This document shows, piece after piece, positions 9,381-18,443 of a stretch of 64,000 nucleotides of DNA. A model generated the notes under the pieces. The model worked only from the letters and a program-made list of their open reading frames with translations, searched no databases and was not told the DNA's origin. Origin of the DNA: Acinetobacter radioresistens DSM 6976 = NBRC 102413 = CIP 103788 (GTDB taxonomy: Bacteria; Pseudomonadota; Gammaproteobacteria; Pseudomonadales; Moraxellaceae); the NCBI RefSeq assembly GCF_006757745.1, contig NZ_AP019740.1, forward strand, positions 744,001-808,000, written 5' to 3'. Each line of letters opens with the position of its first letter. The stretch's first letter is position 1. The position numbers and the translations under genes were made by a program.

Positions 9381-9412
9381 TAAAAAACCAGATATTGTTC
9401 ATATCTGGTTTT
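9381..9412 (-). terminator. hairpin terminator between the ybeD-like gene and lipB
   Basis: A 10-bp perfect stem (AACCAGATAT / ATATCTGGTT, loop TGTTC) with a T run after it on the minus strand. It lies right after the ybeD-like stop codon and before the lipB start, so lipB may have read-through or its own promoter. Confidence 0.75.
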
Positions 9413-9415
9413 GAA

Positions 9416-9703
9416 TTAAAGCGCGGTTTTAATATAAGGGCAAGCGGCCAGGTCTGCATAAAGTGCATGAACCTGCTCCAGTTCATCGAAACGTAACTGG
9501 GCAGTAAGAGAGTGGTATTTTCCTGTACGTGATGGTTGTATCTTTAAGGTTGCTTCATCAAAATCAGGGAAATGTTTAAGCAGAATTTCAATTACTGCTA
9601 TGCGCAGTTCATCGCCAGCATTGCCGATGAGCTTGATAGGATAATCCATCGGGAAAACCCAAAGTTCTTCACGCAGCTCACGCGATGGGGTACGGTCAAG
9701 CAT
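9416..9703 (-). CDS. DUF493 / YbeD-family protein
   Basis: A 95-residue cytosolic protein of the DUF493 (YbeD) family, an ACT-like small fold usually found next to lipB. Seen: ELWVFPMDYPIKLIGNAGDE at the N-terminus and the SRTGKYHSLTAQLRF strand. The start MLDRTPSR at 9703 has GAGGTG upstream; an in-frame ATG at 9715 lacks a good site. The biochemical role is unknown; the context links it to lipoate metabolism. Confidence 0.88.
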   Translation of the reverse strand: MLDRTPSRELREELWVFPMDYPIKLIGNAGDELRIAVIEILLKHFPDFDEATLKIQPSRTGKYHSLTAQLRFDELEQVHALYADLAACPYIKTAL

Positions 9704-9722
9704 AAGACACCTCAAAATGATA

Positions 9723-9746
9723 GAAAACGCCTGCTGAAGCAGGCGT
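9723..9746 (-). terminator. rpoD terminator
   Basis: A 9-bp stem (ACGCCTGCT / AGCAGGCGT) is followed on the minus strand by TTTTCTA, about 60 bp after the rpoD stop codon. Confidence 0.8.
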
Positions 9747-9807
9747 CTTGAACAGTTAGTTAAAATATGAGGGCAGCGGGTTATATTTCAAACCGGTCCC
9801 AGCCCGG

Positions 9808-11697
9808 TTAGTCATTTTCCAGGAATGAACGTAAGTGCTCAGAGCGGGATGGATGACGCAATTTACGTAAAGCTTTGGCTTCAATCTGACGGATACGTTC
9901 GCGGGTAACGTCGAACTGTTTACCCACTTCTTCTAATGTATGGTCAGTTGGCATGTCGATACCAAAGCGCATTTTCAGAACTTTAGCTTCACGTTCGGTT
10001 AAGTTTTCTAAAACTTCACGTGTTGCTTCTTTTAACCCTTCTGAAGTTGCAGCGTCTACCGGAGAGGTAATGTTCTGGTCTTCAATGAAATCTCCTAGAT
10101 GCGAGTCTTCATCATCACCAATTGGTGTTTCCATTGAAATCGGTTCTTTGGCAATTTTAAGTACCTTACGTACCTTCACCTCATCCATTTCCAGACGTTC
10201 ACCCAGCTCTTCCGGTGTTGGCTCGCGGCCCATTTCCTGAAGTAACTGACGTGATACACGGTTGATCTTGTTAATTGTTTCAATCATGTGCACCGGAATA
10301 CGGATGGTACGTGCCTGATCGGCAATTGAGCGGGTGATTGCCTGACGAATCCACCAGGTAGCATAAGTTGAGAACTTATAGCCACGACGGTATTCGAACT
10401 TGTCTACGGCTTTCATCAGGCCAATATTACCTTCCTGAATCAAATCCAGGAATTGCAGTCCACGGTTGGTATATTTTTTGGCAATCGAGATTACCAGACG
10501 CAAGTTGGCCTCAACCATCTCTTTTTTGGCACGACGAGCTTTAGCTTCACCAATTGCCATACGTTTAGAGATATCTTTAATATCAATAACGTTCAGACCA
10601 AGTTCTTTCTCAATATCAGCAATCTTCTGCTGGAATGCCAAAACATCAGGACGAACTTTTTCTAGATGACCTTTAATATCTGGAGATGCTTTTGCCATTT
10701 GTTCATCAAGCCAGCCCGGGTTTGACTCCTGTCCTGGAAAGGAGGTGCGGAACTGGGTACGGTCCATACGGCCACGACGAACTGCGTAGCGCATAATTTC
10801 ACGTTCGGAAGTACGGATTTGCTCATGCGTACCACGAATCATTTCAGAAATAATATCAAATAGGCGCGGAGTAAACTTAAACATCATAAATACAGATGCC
10901 AGAGCCTCAAGTGCAGCCTTTGCTTCTGCACTATCACGACCATGCTTTTCAATTACTGACTTAGTTTCTTGCCAGACTGTCTCAAGCTCGGTGAAACGAA
11001 CTTTGGCAATTTCAGGATCCGGGCCCGAATCTGCTTCTGAATCATCATCTGATTCAGATTCTTCCTCTTCTTCTTCATCGTCATCAAGTTTAACTTCCTT
11101 GGTCGATTTCGAAGCAGTTTCATCTTCATCTTCTTCCAGTACAGCATCTTCTATCACTTCAGGAATTTCTTCATCAGATTCCGGATCAAGATAGCCTGAA
11201 AGAATATCGGCCAGACGACGTTCGCCTTCTTGATAATCTTTATATTCTTTTAATACAACTTCAACTGCATTTGGCCAGTAAGCAATAGAGTGAAGAACGT
11301 CGCGAATACCTTCTTCAATACGTTTAGCAATGCTAATCTCGCCTTCACGGGTTAAAAGCTCGACAGTACCCATTTCGCGCATATACATACGTACAGGGTC
11401 TGTAGTACGGCCTGGCTCATTTTCAACTGAAGCAAGAACAGCTGCAGCTTCTTCTTCGGCTACCTCATCGGCAGCTTCGGCGTTATCCTCAAACATCGCA
11501 TCATCAGATTCAGGAGCACGTTCGTGTACAGGAATACCCACATCCTGAAGCATCTGGATAATGTCTTCAATCTGTTCACTTTCAGTGATTGAGTCTGGGA
11601 GATGATCGTTAACCTCAGCGTAAGTTAGGTAACCTTGTTCTTTGCCTCGGCTAATCAGAGCCGCTACTTGAGAAGTAGGGGAATGCATATCGCTCAT
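9808..11697 (-). CDS. rpoD: RNA polymerase sigma-70 factor RpoD
   Basis: The primary sigma factor, 629 residues. Seen: region 1.1 (about 1-80), region 1.2 ([10 protein letters not shown] at 101-110), region 2 ([19 protein letters not shown], then [20 protein letters not shown]), region 3 and the region 4.2 helix-turn-helix ([18 protein letters not shown]). Between regions 1.2 and 2 there is a very acidic spacer (about 172-230) with long runs of Asp and Glu. This non-conserved region is present in other proteobacterial sigma-70 proteins, and here it is strikingly acidic. Single gene with a terminator behind it. Confidence 0.97.
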   Translation of the reverse strand: MSDMHSPTSQVAALISRGKEQGYLTYAEVNDHLPDSITESEQIEDIIQMLQDVGIPVHERAPESDDAMFEDNAEAADEVAEEEAAAVLASVENEPGRTTDPVRMYMREMGTVELLTREGEISIAKRIEEGIRDVLHSIAYWPNAVEVVLKEYKDYQEGERRLADILSGYLDPESDEEIPEVIEDAVLEEDEDETASKSTKEVKLDDDEEEEEESESDDDSEADSGPDPEIAKVRFTELETVWQETKSVIEKHGRDSAEAKAALEALASVFMMFKFTPRLFDIISEMIRGTHEQIRTSEREIMRYAVRRGRMDRTQFRTSFPGQESNPGWLDEQMAKASPDIKGHLEKVRPDVLAFQQKIADIEKELGLNVIDIKDISKRMAIGEAKARRAKKEMVEANLRLVISIAKKYTNRGLQFLDLIQEGNIGLMKAVDKFEYRRGYKFSTYATWWIRQAITRSIADQARTIRIPVHMIETINKINRVSRQLLQEMGREPTPEELGERLEMDEVKVRKVLKIAKEPISMETPIGDDEDSHLGDFIEDQNITSPVDAATSEGLKEATREVLENLTEREAKVLKMRFGIDMPTDHTLEEVGKQFDVTRERIRQIEAKALRKLRHPSRSEHLRSFLEND

Positions 11698-12048
11698 CTT
11701 TGCTTACTCTTCGTTGAATCTGTGGCAGTGAAAAACCGTGCATGATAGCACAAATCGCATCAAAATTTTCTGATTTGATCAGTCAAGCATGATTTTATAA
11801 ATAGATTTCATTTCACAATTATTGTTGAATGTTGGGCTAAAATTATTTTTTTCAAGTGAATGGCCTAAATTTTGTCAGGTTAAACCCATCACTCAGTTAG
11901 TCCTCCATAAATACACAATTTTGCCGTTAAAAAAAAGAGTTATTTAACTGGAATTCTCAAAAAAAACAAATAAATCTTGACAATTAAAATGAAGAAAGAT
12001 AAATAGCGCCTAGGCCCATTCACATTTTTCTACTACGAGGTAGTTTTA
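11698..12048. other. divergent intergenic region, rpoD / PA3496-like gene
   Basis: 351 bp without a convincing gene. It is AT-rich and must hold the rpoD promoter on the minus strand and the promoter of the small acidic gene on the plus strand. Apart from the TTGACA box at 11977 I see no clear element. Confidence 0.5.
11977..12005 (+). promoter_or_regulatory. possible sigma-70 promoter of the PA3496-like gene
   Basis: A perfect -35 box TTGACA (11977-11982) is followed after 17 bp by TAAATA (12000-12005), a poor -10 match. It lies 44 bp before the GTG start. The -35 is convincing; the -10 is not. Confidence 0.35.
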
Positions 12049-12252
12049 GTGTCTTCTACAGATTTTGAATTAGATGATAACTACGGTGATGATGATGTCA
12101 GCTTTGATGAGGCGTCGAGTAAAATCAGCGCGAAAGAATCATTGGAAAAACGTCGTCTGATCGATGACCTGCTAGCTCAACGTCGCCTGGAACGAGAACT
12201 GAAAGATTTTGATTACGACTTTGATGACGATGATCTCGACGATGACGAATAA
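12049..12252 (+). CDS. PA3496-family small acidic protein
   Basis: 67 residues, extremely acidic at the C-terminus (Asp/Glu runs) with a basic helical middle (KRRLIDDLLAQRRLERELKDF). This pattern is that of the PA3496-like family annotated as putative envelope integrity proteins; the function is not established. GTG start with GAGG eight bases upstream. It precedes the YecA-family gene by 63 bp on the same strand. Confidence 0.75.
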   Translation: MSSTDFELDDNYGDDDVSFDEASSKISAKESLEKRRLIDDLLAQRRLERELKDFDYDFDDDDLDDDE

Positions 12253-12315
12253 ACCCGATTGGGCATCCCGTCGAGAAATGCTATTCTAGGCTTAATTTAT
12301 TAATTTGGATTCAAG

Positions 12316-12840
12316 ATGAGTGCTTTAGATTTAGACCTGTTGAGCGAGTATCTAGATGGTGACCAAAATGAGTATGGTCTAGATTTTGCAGCAACTCACG
12401 GTTTTTTATGTGCTATTGCGGTTGGCCCGAAGTTTGATCGCTGGCTTGAAGAGCTGTTTGATAATAATCACAAGAAAGTGCCAGCAGAAATTATTACCCA
12501 AATTAAGCTCTGGTTGACTTCACTTCAGCAAAATCTTGCCAATGAAGAGGGTATCGAGTTTCCCTTTGAAATTGAGGAAGCTGATGTAGAATCCAGCTTG
12601 GGCGACTGGTCAGTTGGTTTTGTCGATGCCATGTTCTTAAATGAGGAAGCCTGGTTTACGCCAGAGTTTGAAGATCAGCTGGTAGACTTAACCTTGCCGA
12701 TTATGGTGTTCAGTGGCGTTGATGAAGAAGATCCGCAGATGGAATCTTTCCGTCGTAATGGCCAGTTGATGGATGAATTGGCAGAGGAAATTCCAGAGAA
12801 TCTCAATGAACTCTATCTGATGTACCATACGCCAGAATAG
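12316..12840 (+). CDS. UPF0149 / YecA-family protein
   Basis: A 174-residue acidic cytosolic protein. Seen: LDLLSEYLDGDQNEYGLDF and ATHGFLCAIAVGPKF at the N-terminus, and the middle motif DWSVGFVDAMFL, as in the YgfB/YecA (UPF0149) family. The C-terminal SEC-C zinc motif found in some members is absent. Function unknown. A strong terminator follows, so this gene and the PA3496-like gene may form a two-gene unit. Confidence 0.82.
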   Translation: MSALDLDLLSEYLDGDQNEYGLDFAATHGFLCAIAVGPKFDRWLEELFDNNHKKVPAEIITQIKLWLTSLQQNLANEEGIEFPFEIEEADVESSLGDWSVGFVDAMFLNEEAWFTPEFEDQLVDLTLPIMVFSGVDEEDPQMESFRRNGQLMDELAEEIPENLNELYLMYHTPE

Positions 12841-12852
12841 TTTCTCTCAAAG

Positions 12853-12882
12853 AAAAACACCCTCATGCAGGGTGTTTTTTTA
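12853..12882 (+). terminator. terminator of the YecA-family gene
   Basis: Stem AACACCCT / AGGGTGTT (12856-12876) followed by a run of T on the plus strand. Confidence 0.9.
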
Positions 12883-12960
12883 TAGTTTTTTGCCAGAATC
12901 AGATAGTTATCATGAGCATAGTTATAATTCACAGGGAATTTCGTCAAAATTTAGCAGACT

Positions 12961-12988
12961 AAAATTATAGCTGTGAAAGTTCAGCTAT
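12961..12988 (-). terminator. probable terminator of the DedA gene
   Basis: A 7-bp inverted repeat (ATAGCTG / CAGCTAT, 12967-12988) is followed on the minus strand by AATTTT. It lies 15 bp past the DedA stop codon; the T tract is short. Confidence 0.5.
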
Positions 12989-13002
12989 GATAAGAAATGC
13001 TG

Positions 13003-13620
13003 CTAAGAGAAATGTTTTTTCTTCCAGTAGCGCTTAAATACAAAACAGAGTGCAATAATTACAACAATAGCCATGACCATATTGCCGACATTACTCATCA
13101 GCGCATGCATCTTGTCTTGATTTTCACCCAGATAAAAACCCACACATGCAAGAAATGTCGTCCAGATCACTGTGCCCAGCCCACTATAAAGCATGAACTT
13201 CCAGAATGGCATTCGGCTCATGCCTGCGGGAATGCTGATCAGTGAGCGTACGGCAGGCACCATGCGGCCCAAGAATACAATCCGATGCCCATAATGTTCA
13301 AACCATTTCAAGGCTTTAATAACATCAGCTCTCTTGATGAAAAGATATTTACCGTACCGGTCTACCAGATCAAGCAGCCTGTCTTGAGGTATTTTTCTGC
13401 CAATCCAGTAGAGTAAGGCCGCTGCCAGTAATGAACCACAGCTACCAGCAATAATAATACCCACTAGAAGCAATTCACCTTTTGACGCCACATAACCGGC
13501 AGACGGCATAATAACTTCAGAAGGGATAGGAGGAAAAATGTTGTCCAGAAACATCAGTAAGGCTATTCCCAGATAGCCTAACTGTTCCATGATTGAAATA
13601 ACCCACTCATCAAGATTCAT
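13003..13620 (-). CDS. DedA-family membrane protein
   Basis: A 205-residue inner-membrane protein of the DedA/VTT family, thought to move lipid carriers such as undecaprenyl phosphate or phospholipids across the membrane. Seen: LDNIFPPIPSEVIMPSAG near the N-terminus, the signature FLGRMVPAVRSLISIPAG with its conserved Arg and Pro, and several hydrophobic helices. The ATG at 13620 has a weak GAG upstream; a GTG at 13632 would add four residues. The true substrate is unknown. Confidence 0.88.
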   Translation of the reverse strand: MNLDEWVISIMEQLGYLGIALLMFLDNIFPPIPSEVIMPSAGYVASKGELLLVGIIIAGSCGSLLAAALLYWIGRKIPQDRLLDLVDRYGKYLFIKRADVIKALKWFEHYGHRIVFLGRMVPAVRSLISIPAGMSRMPFWKFMLYSGLGTVIWTTFLACVGFYLGENQDKMHALMSNVGNMVMAIVVIIALCFVFKRYWKKKHFS

Positions 13621-13714
13621 AGACCAGCTCACGCCATTCAGTTTAGGTATTTATACTTTGCAGTGAAAACCAATCTTTTATTTTATTCTGTCTAAATCAT
13701 GTAAGTAGATGAGT

Positions 13715-13981
13715 TTATTCCTGATAATTGACTAAAGTATGAATATAGACTTTTCGCAAGAAGTAGGCAAAACACAAAGGCAGCGTACCAATACAGAGTA
13801 AGGAAAGAAACATTCCTTCCAAATGATAGGCAATAAACAGCGCAAAGATGATACCGATCATTGCACCTAATAAGACTATAAAAATATGGGGTTGTTTTTC
13901 TAGCTCAGCCTGAATCTGATTAGACTGTAAAGAATGAATGCTTGAAGAAGCTGGATATTCAGTATGCTCACTAATTTCCAT
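13715..13981 (-). CDS. small two-helix membrane protein, unknown function
   Basis: 88 residues. The first 33 are polar, followed by two hydrophobic segments (about 33-52 and 57-75) and a short basic tail. I recognise no family. A good ribosome site (AGGAAGG, 8 bases before the ATG) supports it as a real gene. It lies 94 bp upstream of the DedA gene on the same strand and could be co-transcribed with it. Confidence 0.65.
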   Translation of the reverse strand: MEISEHTEYPASSSIHSLQSNQIQAELEKQPHIFIVLLGAMIGIIFALFIAYHLEGMFLSLLCIGTLPLCFAYFLRKVYIHTLVNYQE

Positions 13982-14196
13982 AAATCTGGCCTTCCTGCAA
14001 ATGAATCTGAATGGTTTTATTCACATATTTGCCTATAAGAGTAATATCTATAGACTTATAAATTTTTTATGGTGAATAGAAGGTAACAAAACCTAACAGT
14101 GTGTAGATTAGCAAGATTAATGAGTAATACAATAAGCTTCAGATAGTGAAAATGTAGAAAACTATAGCGGGTTTGCGAGTGAATGTGATAAAACGT

Positions 14197-14226
14197 AAAA
14201 ACCACATCAAAACTAATGCGGTTTTT
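14197..14226 (-). terminator. trhO terminator
   Basis: An 11-bp stem with one G-T pair (AAAAACCGCAT / ATGTGGTTTTT on the minus strand), ending in a T run, 24 bp after the trhO stop codon. Confidence 0.8.
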
Positions 14227-14249
14227 AACATATAGATTACATTAAAGAA

Positions 14250-15182
14250 TTATAGACGTTTACGTTTTGCTGCAGCAATTTGAGACTGACGCATACGGAA
14301 ACCTGCCTTCTGTTTTTCTGTTGTTTTATCTATACAGTACTTGCAAGATACGCCATGTTCATAGCTGTGCAGTTCAATTTCTTCAGGCGTTAATGGCCAT
14401 CCACATGCATGGCATTTACTGTGCTGTCCTTCTTCCACGCCATGAGTAACAGCAGTACGCCCATCAAAGACAAAACATTCACCTTCCCAGAGGCTTTCTT
14501 CCGGTGGTGTTTCTTCTAGATATTTTAAAATACCGCCTTTGAGATGGTAAACCTCATTAAAACCTTCTTGTAAAAGTAATGAAGTTGATTTTTCACATCG
14601 AATGCCCCCGGTACAGAACATTGCAATTTTTTTGTCTTTATGCTGTTCAAGGTTCTTTTTTACGTACTCGGGAAATTCACGGAAGGTTTCGGTTTTAGGG
14701 TCAATTGCGCCCTTAAATGTACCCGCCTTATACTCATAGTCGTTTCGTGTATCAATCAGAATTACATCATCGCGTGCAATGAGCTCATTCCATTCTTTCG
14801 GGTCAAGATAATGGCCGACCAGGTCACGTGGTTTTACCGGTACACCGAGCGTTACGATTTCTTTTTTTAGCTTGATTTTCATCTTACGAAATGGTTTGTC
14901 CGCACTATGGGACTCTTTATATTCCATTTCGTTAAACCCTTCGCCCAGCAAAAACTGATGAAGAGTATCAATAGCATTGCGGTCGCCTGCTACAGTCCCA
15001 TTAATACCTTCTCCTGCTACAATAAGAGTCCCACATAAGTTCATAGCTTGTACCAGATCAAGAAGACGCTGCTGAAGATCGGCTGGATCTTGGACTTCTT
15101 TAAATTGATATAGTGCGGCAACAACCCAGTCAGTGGTCGCTTGCTGTTCTACAGGTGCAAGCTGTTCTACAGTAGCGTTCAT
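14250..15182 (-). CDS. trhO: tRNA uridine(34) hydroxylase TrhO (rhodanese family)
   Basis: A 310-residue rhodanese-domain enzyme that hydroxylates wobble U34 using O2, giving ho5U in tRNA. Seen: the N-terminal YALYQF-type acylphosphatase-like domain with CGTLIVAGEGINGTVAG, the rhodanese domain VILIDTRNDYEYKAGTFKGA and the catalytic Cys loop AMFCTGGIRCEKSTS. The C-terminal extension has Cys pairs (CHACGWPLTPEE and CKYC). The ATG at 15182 has GGAGT upstream; an in-frame TTG at 15194 would overlap that site. Divergent from the DUF1289 gene. Confidence 0.93.
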   Translation of the reverse strand: MNATVEQLAPVEQQATTDWVVAALYQFKEVQDPADLQQRLLDLVQAMNLCGTLIVAGEGINGTVAGDRNAIDTLHQFLLGEGFNEMEYKESHSADKPFRKMKIKLKKEIVTLGVPVKPRDLVGHYLDPKEWNELIARDDVILIDTRNDYEYKAGTFKGAIDPKTETFREFPEYVKKNLEQHKDKKIAMFCTGGIRCEKSTSLLLQEGFNEVYHLKGGILKYLEETPPEESLWEGECFVFDGRTAVTHGVEEGQHSKCHACGWPLTPEEIELHSYEHGVSCKYCIDKTTEKQKAGFRMRQSQIAAAKRKRL

Positions 15183-15296
15183 GGAAGACTCCAAATGTAT
15201 TAAGATAGGAAATTAAGGCGCGTATTTTAGCGCGAATTTTATGAAGAAGCGAGAAAACCATATGGCTGTTATGGTTTTTATTGAAAGGAGCCTGTC

Positions 15297-15782
15297 TTGA
15301 ATACTGAACGCCGTATCCCATCCCTGACACCATGTGCTGGACGTTGTTCAACTGTATTTGGTGATCAGGTCTGTCGGGGGTGCCGGCGTTTTAATCATGA
15401 AGTGATCCAGTGGAATACGTATACGGTTGAAGAGCGTATGGCAGTGTGGCAACGACTCGATGCCCAGCTGGACCAGATTTTAGTACCTATGCTCCCGATG
15501 GCCCAGCTGGCACAAGTCGAGGAGTTCGTTTTATCAAAACGGGTACGTCTGCTGGAAAATGCAAGTCAGGGACGCAAGTTATACCATGCACTTAAAATCT
15601 GTGAAAAAAATAAGAATCTGGCTGAAGAGAGTGGTTTGGGTATCAGTGCTGAGCAGATCAAACCATTATGGCAACTATTTGAGCAAAAAGTATTGGCTTT
15701 GGCTAAAGCCAGTTATGAACTGGCTTGGTTACGGGCAGGGGATATACGACAAAATCTGCTGTATATGGAAGATGATGAGTAA
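15297..15782 (+). CDS. DUF1289-family Cys-rich protein
   Basis: 161 residues. The N-terminal part, SLTPCAGRCSTVFGDQVCRGC, is the DUF1289 signature, a probable small metal-binding motif of four Cys. A helical region follows without recognisable catalytic residues, longer than the usual DUF1289 protein. The start is a TTG at 15297, chosen because a strong AAAGGAG site lies six bases upstream and no ATG fits. Function unknown. Confidence 0.75.
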   Translation: MNTERRIPSLTPCAGRCSTVFGDQVCRGCRRFNHEVIQWNTYTVEERMAVWQRLDAQLDQILVPMLPMAQLAQVEEFVLSKRVRLLENASQGRKLYHALKICEKNKNLAEESGLGISAEQIKPLWQLFEQKVLALAKASYELAWLRAGDIRQNLLYMEDDE

Positions 15783-15802
15783 GCCTCCTGAGAGGCTATT
15801 CT
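15780..15802. terminator. weak hairpin between the convergent DUF1289 and ribB genes
   Basis: Stem AGCCTC / GAGGCT (15782-15797) immediately after the DUF1289 stop codon and 20 bp past the ribB stop on the other strand. The T tract is poor. Confidence 0.45.
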
Positions 15803-15818
15803 AAAAGTCTGTTAAGTT

Positions 15819-16478
15819 TTAGATTTGATGTTGCATGCGGTATTGAACCAGCTCTTCTATGGTAATTACGGTAAGGTGATGAGTCTGGGCATATGCCAGT
15901 ACCTGAATACCTGTAGCCATAGTTCCGTCAGGATTGGTCAGCTCACATAACACCCCTGCCGGTTTAAGGCCAGCCATACGTGCCAGATCTATACTACCTT
16001 CGGTATGTCCGCGACGAACCAGCACACCGCCGTCTCGTGCGCGCAAGGGAAAAACATGGCCAGGACGATTTAAATCACTTGCCACAGCGCCGTCTTTAAT
16101 TGCAGCATGAATAGTAGTTACCCGGTCTTTTGCTGAAACGCCAGTCGTCACCCCCTGAGCTGCTTCAATAGTTACTGTAAAAGCAGTATGAAAATGGCTG
16201 GAATTGTGCTTCACCATTGGCGAAAGTTCTAAGTGATCTGCAGCTTGTTCGGTAAGACATAAACAGACGATGCCAGAACCATCGCGAATCATGCGAGCCA
16301 TGGTTTCAACATTGAGGGTTTCAGCAGCTACAATCAGATCAGCTTCATTTTCCCGGTCAAAATCATCCATGACCAGTACAGGCTTACCCTGGCGAATATC
16401 TTCTAGAGCTTGCTGAATACGTTGCTCAGCAGGAGATAAAGCGGAAAAAAACAGTTCGGGTTGAATTAAACTAGACAT
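15819..16478 (-). CDS. ribB: 3,4-dihydroxy-2-butanone-4-phosphate synthase RibB
   Basis: Converts ribulose 5-phosphate to the four-carbon precursor of riboflavin. 219 residues, a stand-alone RibB without a GTP cyclohydrolase II domain. Seen: [18 protein letters not shown] (metal/substrate binding acidic loop), [14 protein letters not shown], and [18 protein letters not shown]. It sits 90 bp behind an FMN riboswitch, so expression should fall when FMN is plentiful. Confidence 0.96.
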   Translation of the reverse strand: MSSLIQPELFFSALSPAEQRIQQALEDIRQGKPVLVMDDFDRENEADLIVAAETLNVETMARMIRDGSGIVCLCLTEQAADHLELSPMVKHNSSHFHTAFTVTIEAAQGVTTGVSAKDRVTTIHAAIKDGAVASDLNRPGHVFPLRARDGGVLVRRGHTEGSIDLARMAGLKPAGVLCELTNPDGTMATGIQVLAYAQTHHLTVITIEELVQYRMQHQI

Positions 16479-16570
16479 ATGAAACGCTCACGTAAATGAA
16501 AATACAGTGGAACATTTCAGGACAGATATGAAATATATAACGACCCCTATATAAATATACATAAGGGTAA

Positions 16571-16718
16571 TCTCGTCTTCTTTCATCCGGACTATACCGT
16601 CGGCTTTGGAATTGCACCAAATCTGCGTAGTACTTTAAATAGGTAATACGCTCGTGGGCTTGCTGATTTTATATTGAAACAACTTTACCACCGGTGGGGA
16701 ATTTCACCCCGCCCTGAA
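16571..16718 (-). ncRNA. FMN riboswitch (RFN element)
   Basis: On the minus strand the conserved RFN pieces appear in order: AGGGCGGGGTGAAATTCCCC, ACCGGTGGTAAAG, a variable hairpin, AGCCCACGAGCG, TCAGCAGATTTGG, then CCGACGGTATAGTCCGGATG and AAGAAGACGAG. It ends about 90 bp before ribB, as in other proteobacteria. FMN binding would be expected to block ribB expression. Confidence 0.95.
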
Positions 16719-16880
16719 GCGATGTAGCTCAATTATAATGCAATTTTAAGTGAATAATCATGTTTTTCTATAGAACGATCGGTTCTATATTTAGAATAAA
16801 TTAGTCTAAATGCCTTTTGGGTATGTTATTACTGTATGAAATTTAAGATACTTTTTCTGTAAAGTGCAGCTATAAATATA

Positions 16881-16905
16881 AAAAAGCCCATACATGGGCT
16901 TTTTA
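16881..16905 (-). terminator. panD terminator
   Basis: Stem AAAAGCCCA / TGGGCTTTT with loop TACA, flanked by A and T tracts so it could work in both directions; it lies 20 bp past the panD stop codon. Confidence 0.85.
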
Positions 16906-16922
16906 AGATTATCTTTTTTACT

Positions 16923-17303
16923 TTAAGCGACCTGAACCGGTATACAGTTAGCAGTGTGATTTACCGTATTGTCAGGATTGGCATAGACGAGACGCGGTTT
17001 ATGCGCATTGGCTTCAACTTCGGTAAAATCACCAAAGGTGGCAATGATAACTAAATCTCCAACATCTGCCTGATGGGCTGCACCGCCATTTACAGAGATA
17101 ATCCCTGAGTTTTCTTCACCACGAATTGCATAAGTGGCAAAGCGTTTGCCATTAGTTACGTTCCATACATGGATTTCTTCATATTCGCGGATGCCAGCTA
17201 GATCCATCAGAACGCCATCAATTGCACAAGAACCTTCATAATGAAGTTCAGCATGAGTTACTACCGCACGATGAATTTTGCATTTTAATAAACGAGATAG
17301 CAT
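16923..17303 (-). CDS. panD: aspartate 1-decarboxylase PanD
   Basis: Makes beta-alanine for pantothenate and coenzyme A. 126 residues, the normal pro-enzyme length. Seen: the self-cleavage site Gly24-Ser25 in HYEGSCAID, which yields the pyruvoyl cofactor, and the Lys/Tyr active-site region KCKIHRA at the N-terminus. Single gene with its own terminator. coaD, a later enzyme of the same pathway, is also in the window. Confidence 0.96.
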   Translation of the reverse strand: MLSRLLKCKIHRAVVTHAELHYEGSCAIDGVLMDLAGIREYEEIHVWNVTNGKRFATYAIRGEENSGIISVNGGAAHQADVGDLVIIATFGDFTEVEANAHKPRLVYANPDNTVNHTANCIPVQVA

Positions 17304-17446
17304 GGCTAGCGTCTCCTTGGTCGACCAGGATAGGTCTTAGGGTTAAATCAATCACTTGATACAGAGTGCAATAAAGCAACTGCTGCGCATTTTGCTCTTA
17401 AATGAGCGTCAAGGCAAGATGGATTATTCAGTAATGCAGGTTTTTA

Positions 17447-18028
17447 TCAGCCCGGTTTGTAAGCATTAATCTGGTTCATGGCCTGCTGTATTTCACCATT
17501 AACCAGTAACTTGATTTTACTTAATGTATGGCTAATCGCATCATCCATAAGCTCTTGCTCACTGCGCGGGGCTTTGCTGAGGACATGTCCTGAAACACGC
17601 TCTTTAGAACCTGGATGTCCAATACCAATACGCAAACGATGGAAGTCAGGACCGGTATGCGGAGTAATGTCCCGAAGCCCGTTATGTCCGCCGTGGCCAC
17701 CACCTGTTTTCAGCCGGATAATACCAGGATTCATATCGAGTTCGTCATGCGCTACTAGCATTGACTGGGGAGTAATTTGATAGAATTTTGCGAAGGGTAC
17801 CACACTCTGCCCCGAACGGTTCATAAATGTAGTGGGTAACAAGAGTCGGATATCTTGTCCTTCGATTTGACCACGACCGCTAATTCCATGGAATTTAGGA
17901 TCATTTTTAAGAGTAATACCATATTGTTCTGCCAGACGTTCGACAAACCAGAATCCGGCATTATGGCGGGTTTGGGCATACTCAGTACCTGGGTTGCCCA
18001 AACCAATAATCAGTGAAATGTTAGACAC
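17447..18028 (-). CDS. pth: peptidyl-tRNA hydrolase
   Basis: Releases tRNA from peptidyl-tRNA that falls off the ribosome. 193 residues. Seen: IGLGNPGTEYAQTRHNAGFW with the catalytic His, the Asn-containing PTTFMNRSGQSV, VAHDELDMNPG with the catalytic Asp, and GGHGGHNGLRDI. It follows rplY by 19 bp on the minus strand, in the same order as in Pseudomonas (prs-rplY-pth). Confidence 0.96.
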   Translation of the reverse strand: MSNISLIIGLGNPGTEYAQTRHNAGFWFVERLAEQYGITLKNDPKFHGISGRGQIEGQDIRLLLPTTFMNRSGQSVVPFAKFYQITPQSMLVAHDELDMNPGIIRLKTGGGHGGHNGLRDITPHTGPDFHRLRIGIGHPGSKERVSGHVLSKAPRSEQELMDDAISHTLSKIKLLVNGEIQQAMNQINAYKPG

Positions 18029-18047
18029 TAATTTTGCCTTTTAGCAC

Positions 18048-18344
18048 TTATGCGCGTTTAAAATCAGCGTGCATAGGTGTATTTTTAGCTGGGTGACGCT
18101 GAAGCGCTTGAATTTTTACGCTTTCAGTTTTGTCGCCTACAACAATTTCAATAACTTCTTCAAAAAAAGCATTGTTTTCTAAAGCTTTTACAAGCTGACG
18201 AAGTTCTAGGGTAATTGCTACAGGTTCAGCATCACCACCATAGATAATTGCTGGAAGTTGAGCAGCATGACGAAGGCGGCGGCTCGCACCTTTCCCTTGT
18301 ACGTCTGCAGCACGCGCTTGAGCGTTTAATGTAAAATTAGCCAT
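18048..18344 (-). CDS. rplY: 50S ribosomal protein bL25
   Basis: 98 residues, the short single-domain form of bL25 that binds 5S rRNA, without the C-terminal CTC extension. Seen: [28 protein letters not shown] and the C-terminal [17 protein letters not shown]. Lies between prs and pth. A hairpin lies in its leader (18372-18396). Confidence 0.95.
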   Translation of the reverse strand: MANFTLNAQARAADVQGKGASRRLRHAAQLPAIIYGGDAEPVAITLELRQLVKALENNAFFEEVIEIVVGDKTESVKIQALQRHPAKNTPMHADFKRA

Positions 18345-18371
18345 GAGATATTCCTCATTGAGTTTAAGTTA

Positions 18372-18396
18372 AACCAGACTTGCGACCAGTCTGGTG
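18372..18396 (-). other. hairpin in the rplY leader
   Basis: An inverted repeat with arms ACCAGACT / AGTCTGGT lies 28 bp upstream of the rplY start codon, just after the prs terminator-like hairpin. No T run follows, so it is not a terminator. It could stabilise a processed end or bind a ribosomal protein; this is only a guess. Confidence 0.4.
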
Positions 18397-18400
18397 AATA

Positions 18401-18428
18401 GAAAACCCCAGCTTATGCCAGGGTTTAT
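18401..18428 (-). terminator. probable prs terminator
   Basis: Arms AAACCC / GGGTTT (18403-18426) with a partly paired 12-base loop, followed by TTCT on the minus strand. It may only reduce read-through into rplY. Confidence 0.55.
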
Positions 18429-18443
18429 AAAAAATCTGCGCTA

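Noticed and set aside
10991..11548. Ser-rich plus-strand frames opposite rpoD
   Set aside because: They are the complement of the Asp/Glu-rich codons of RpoD.
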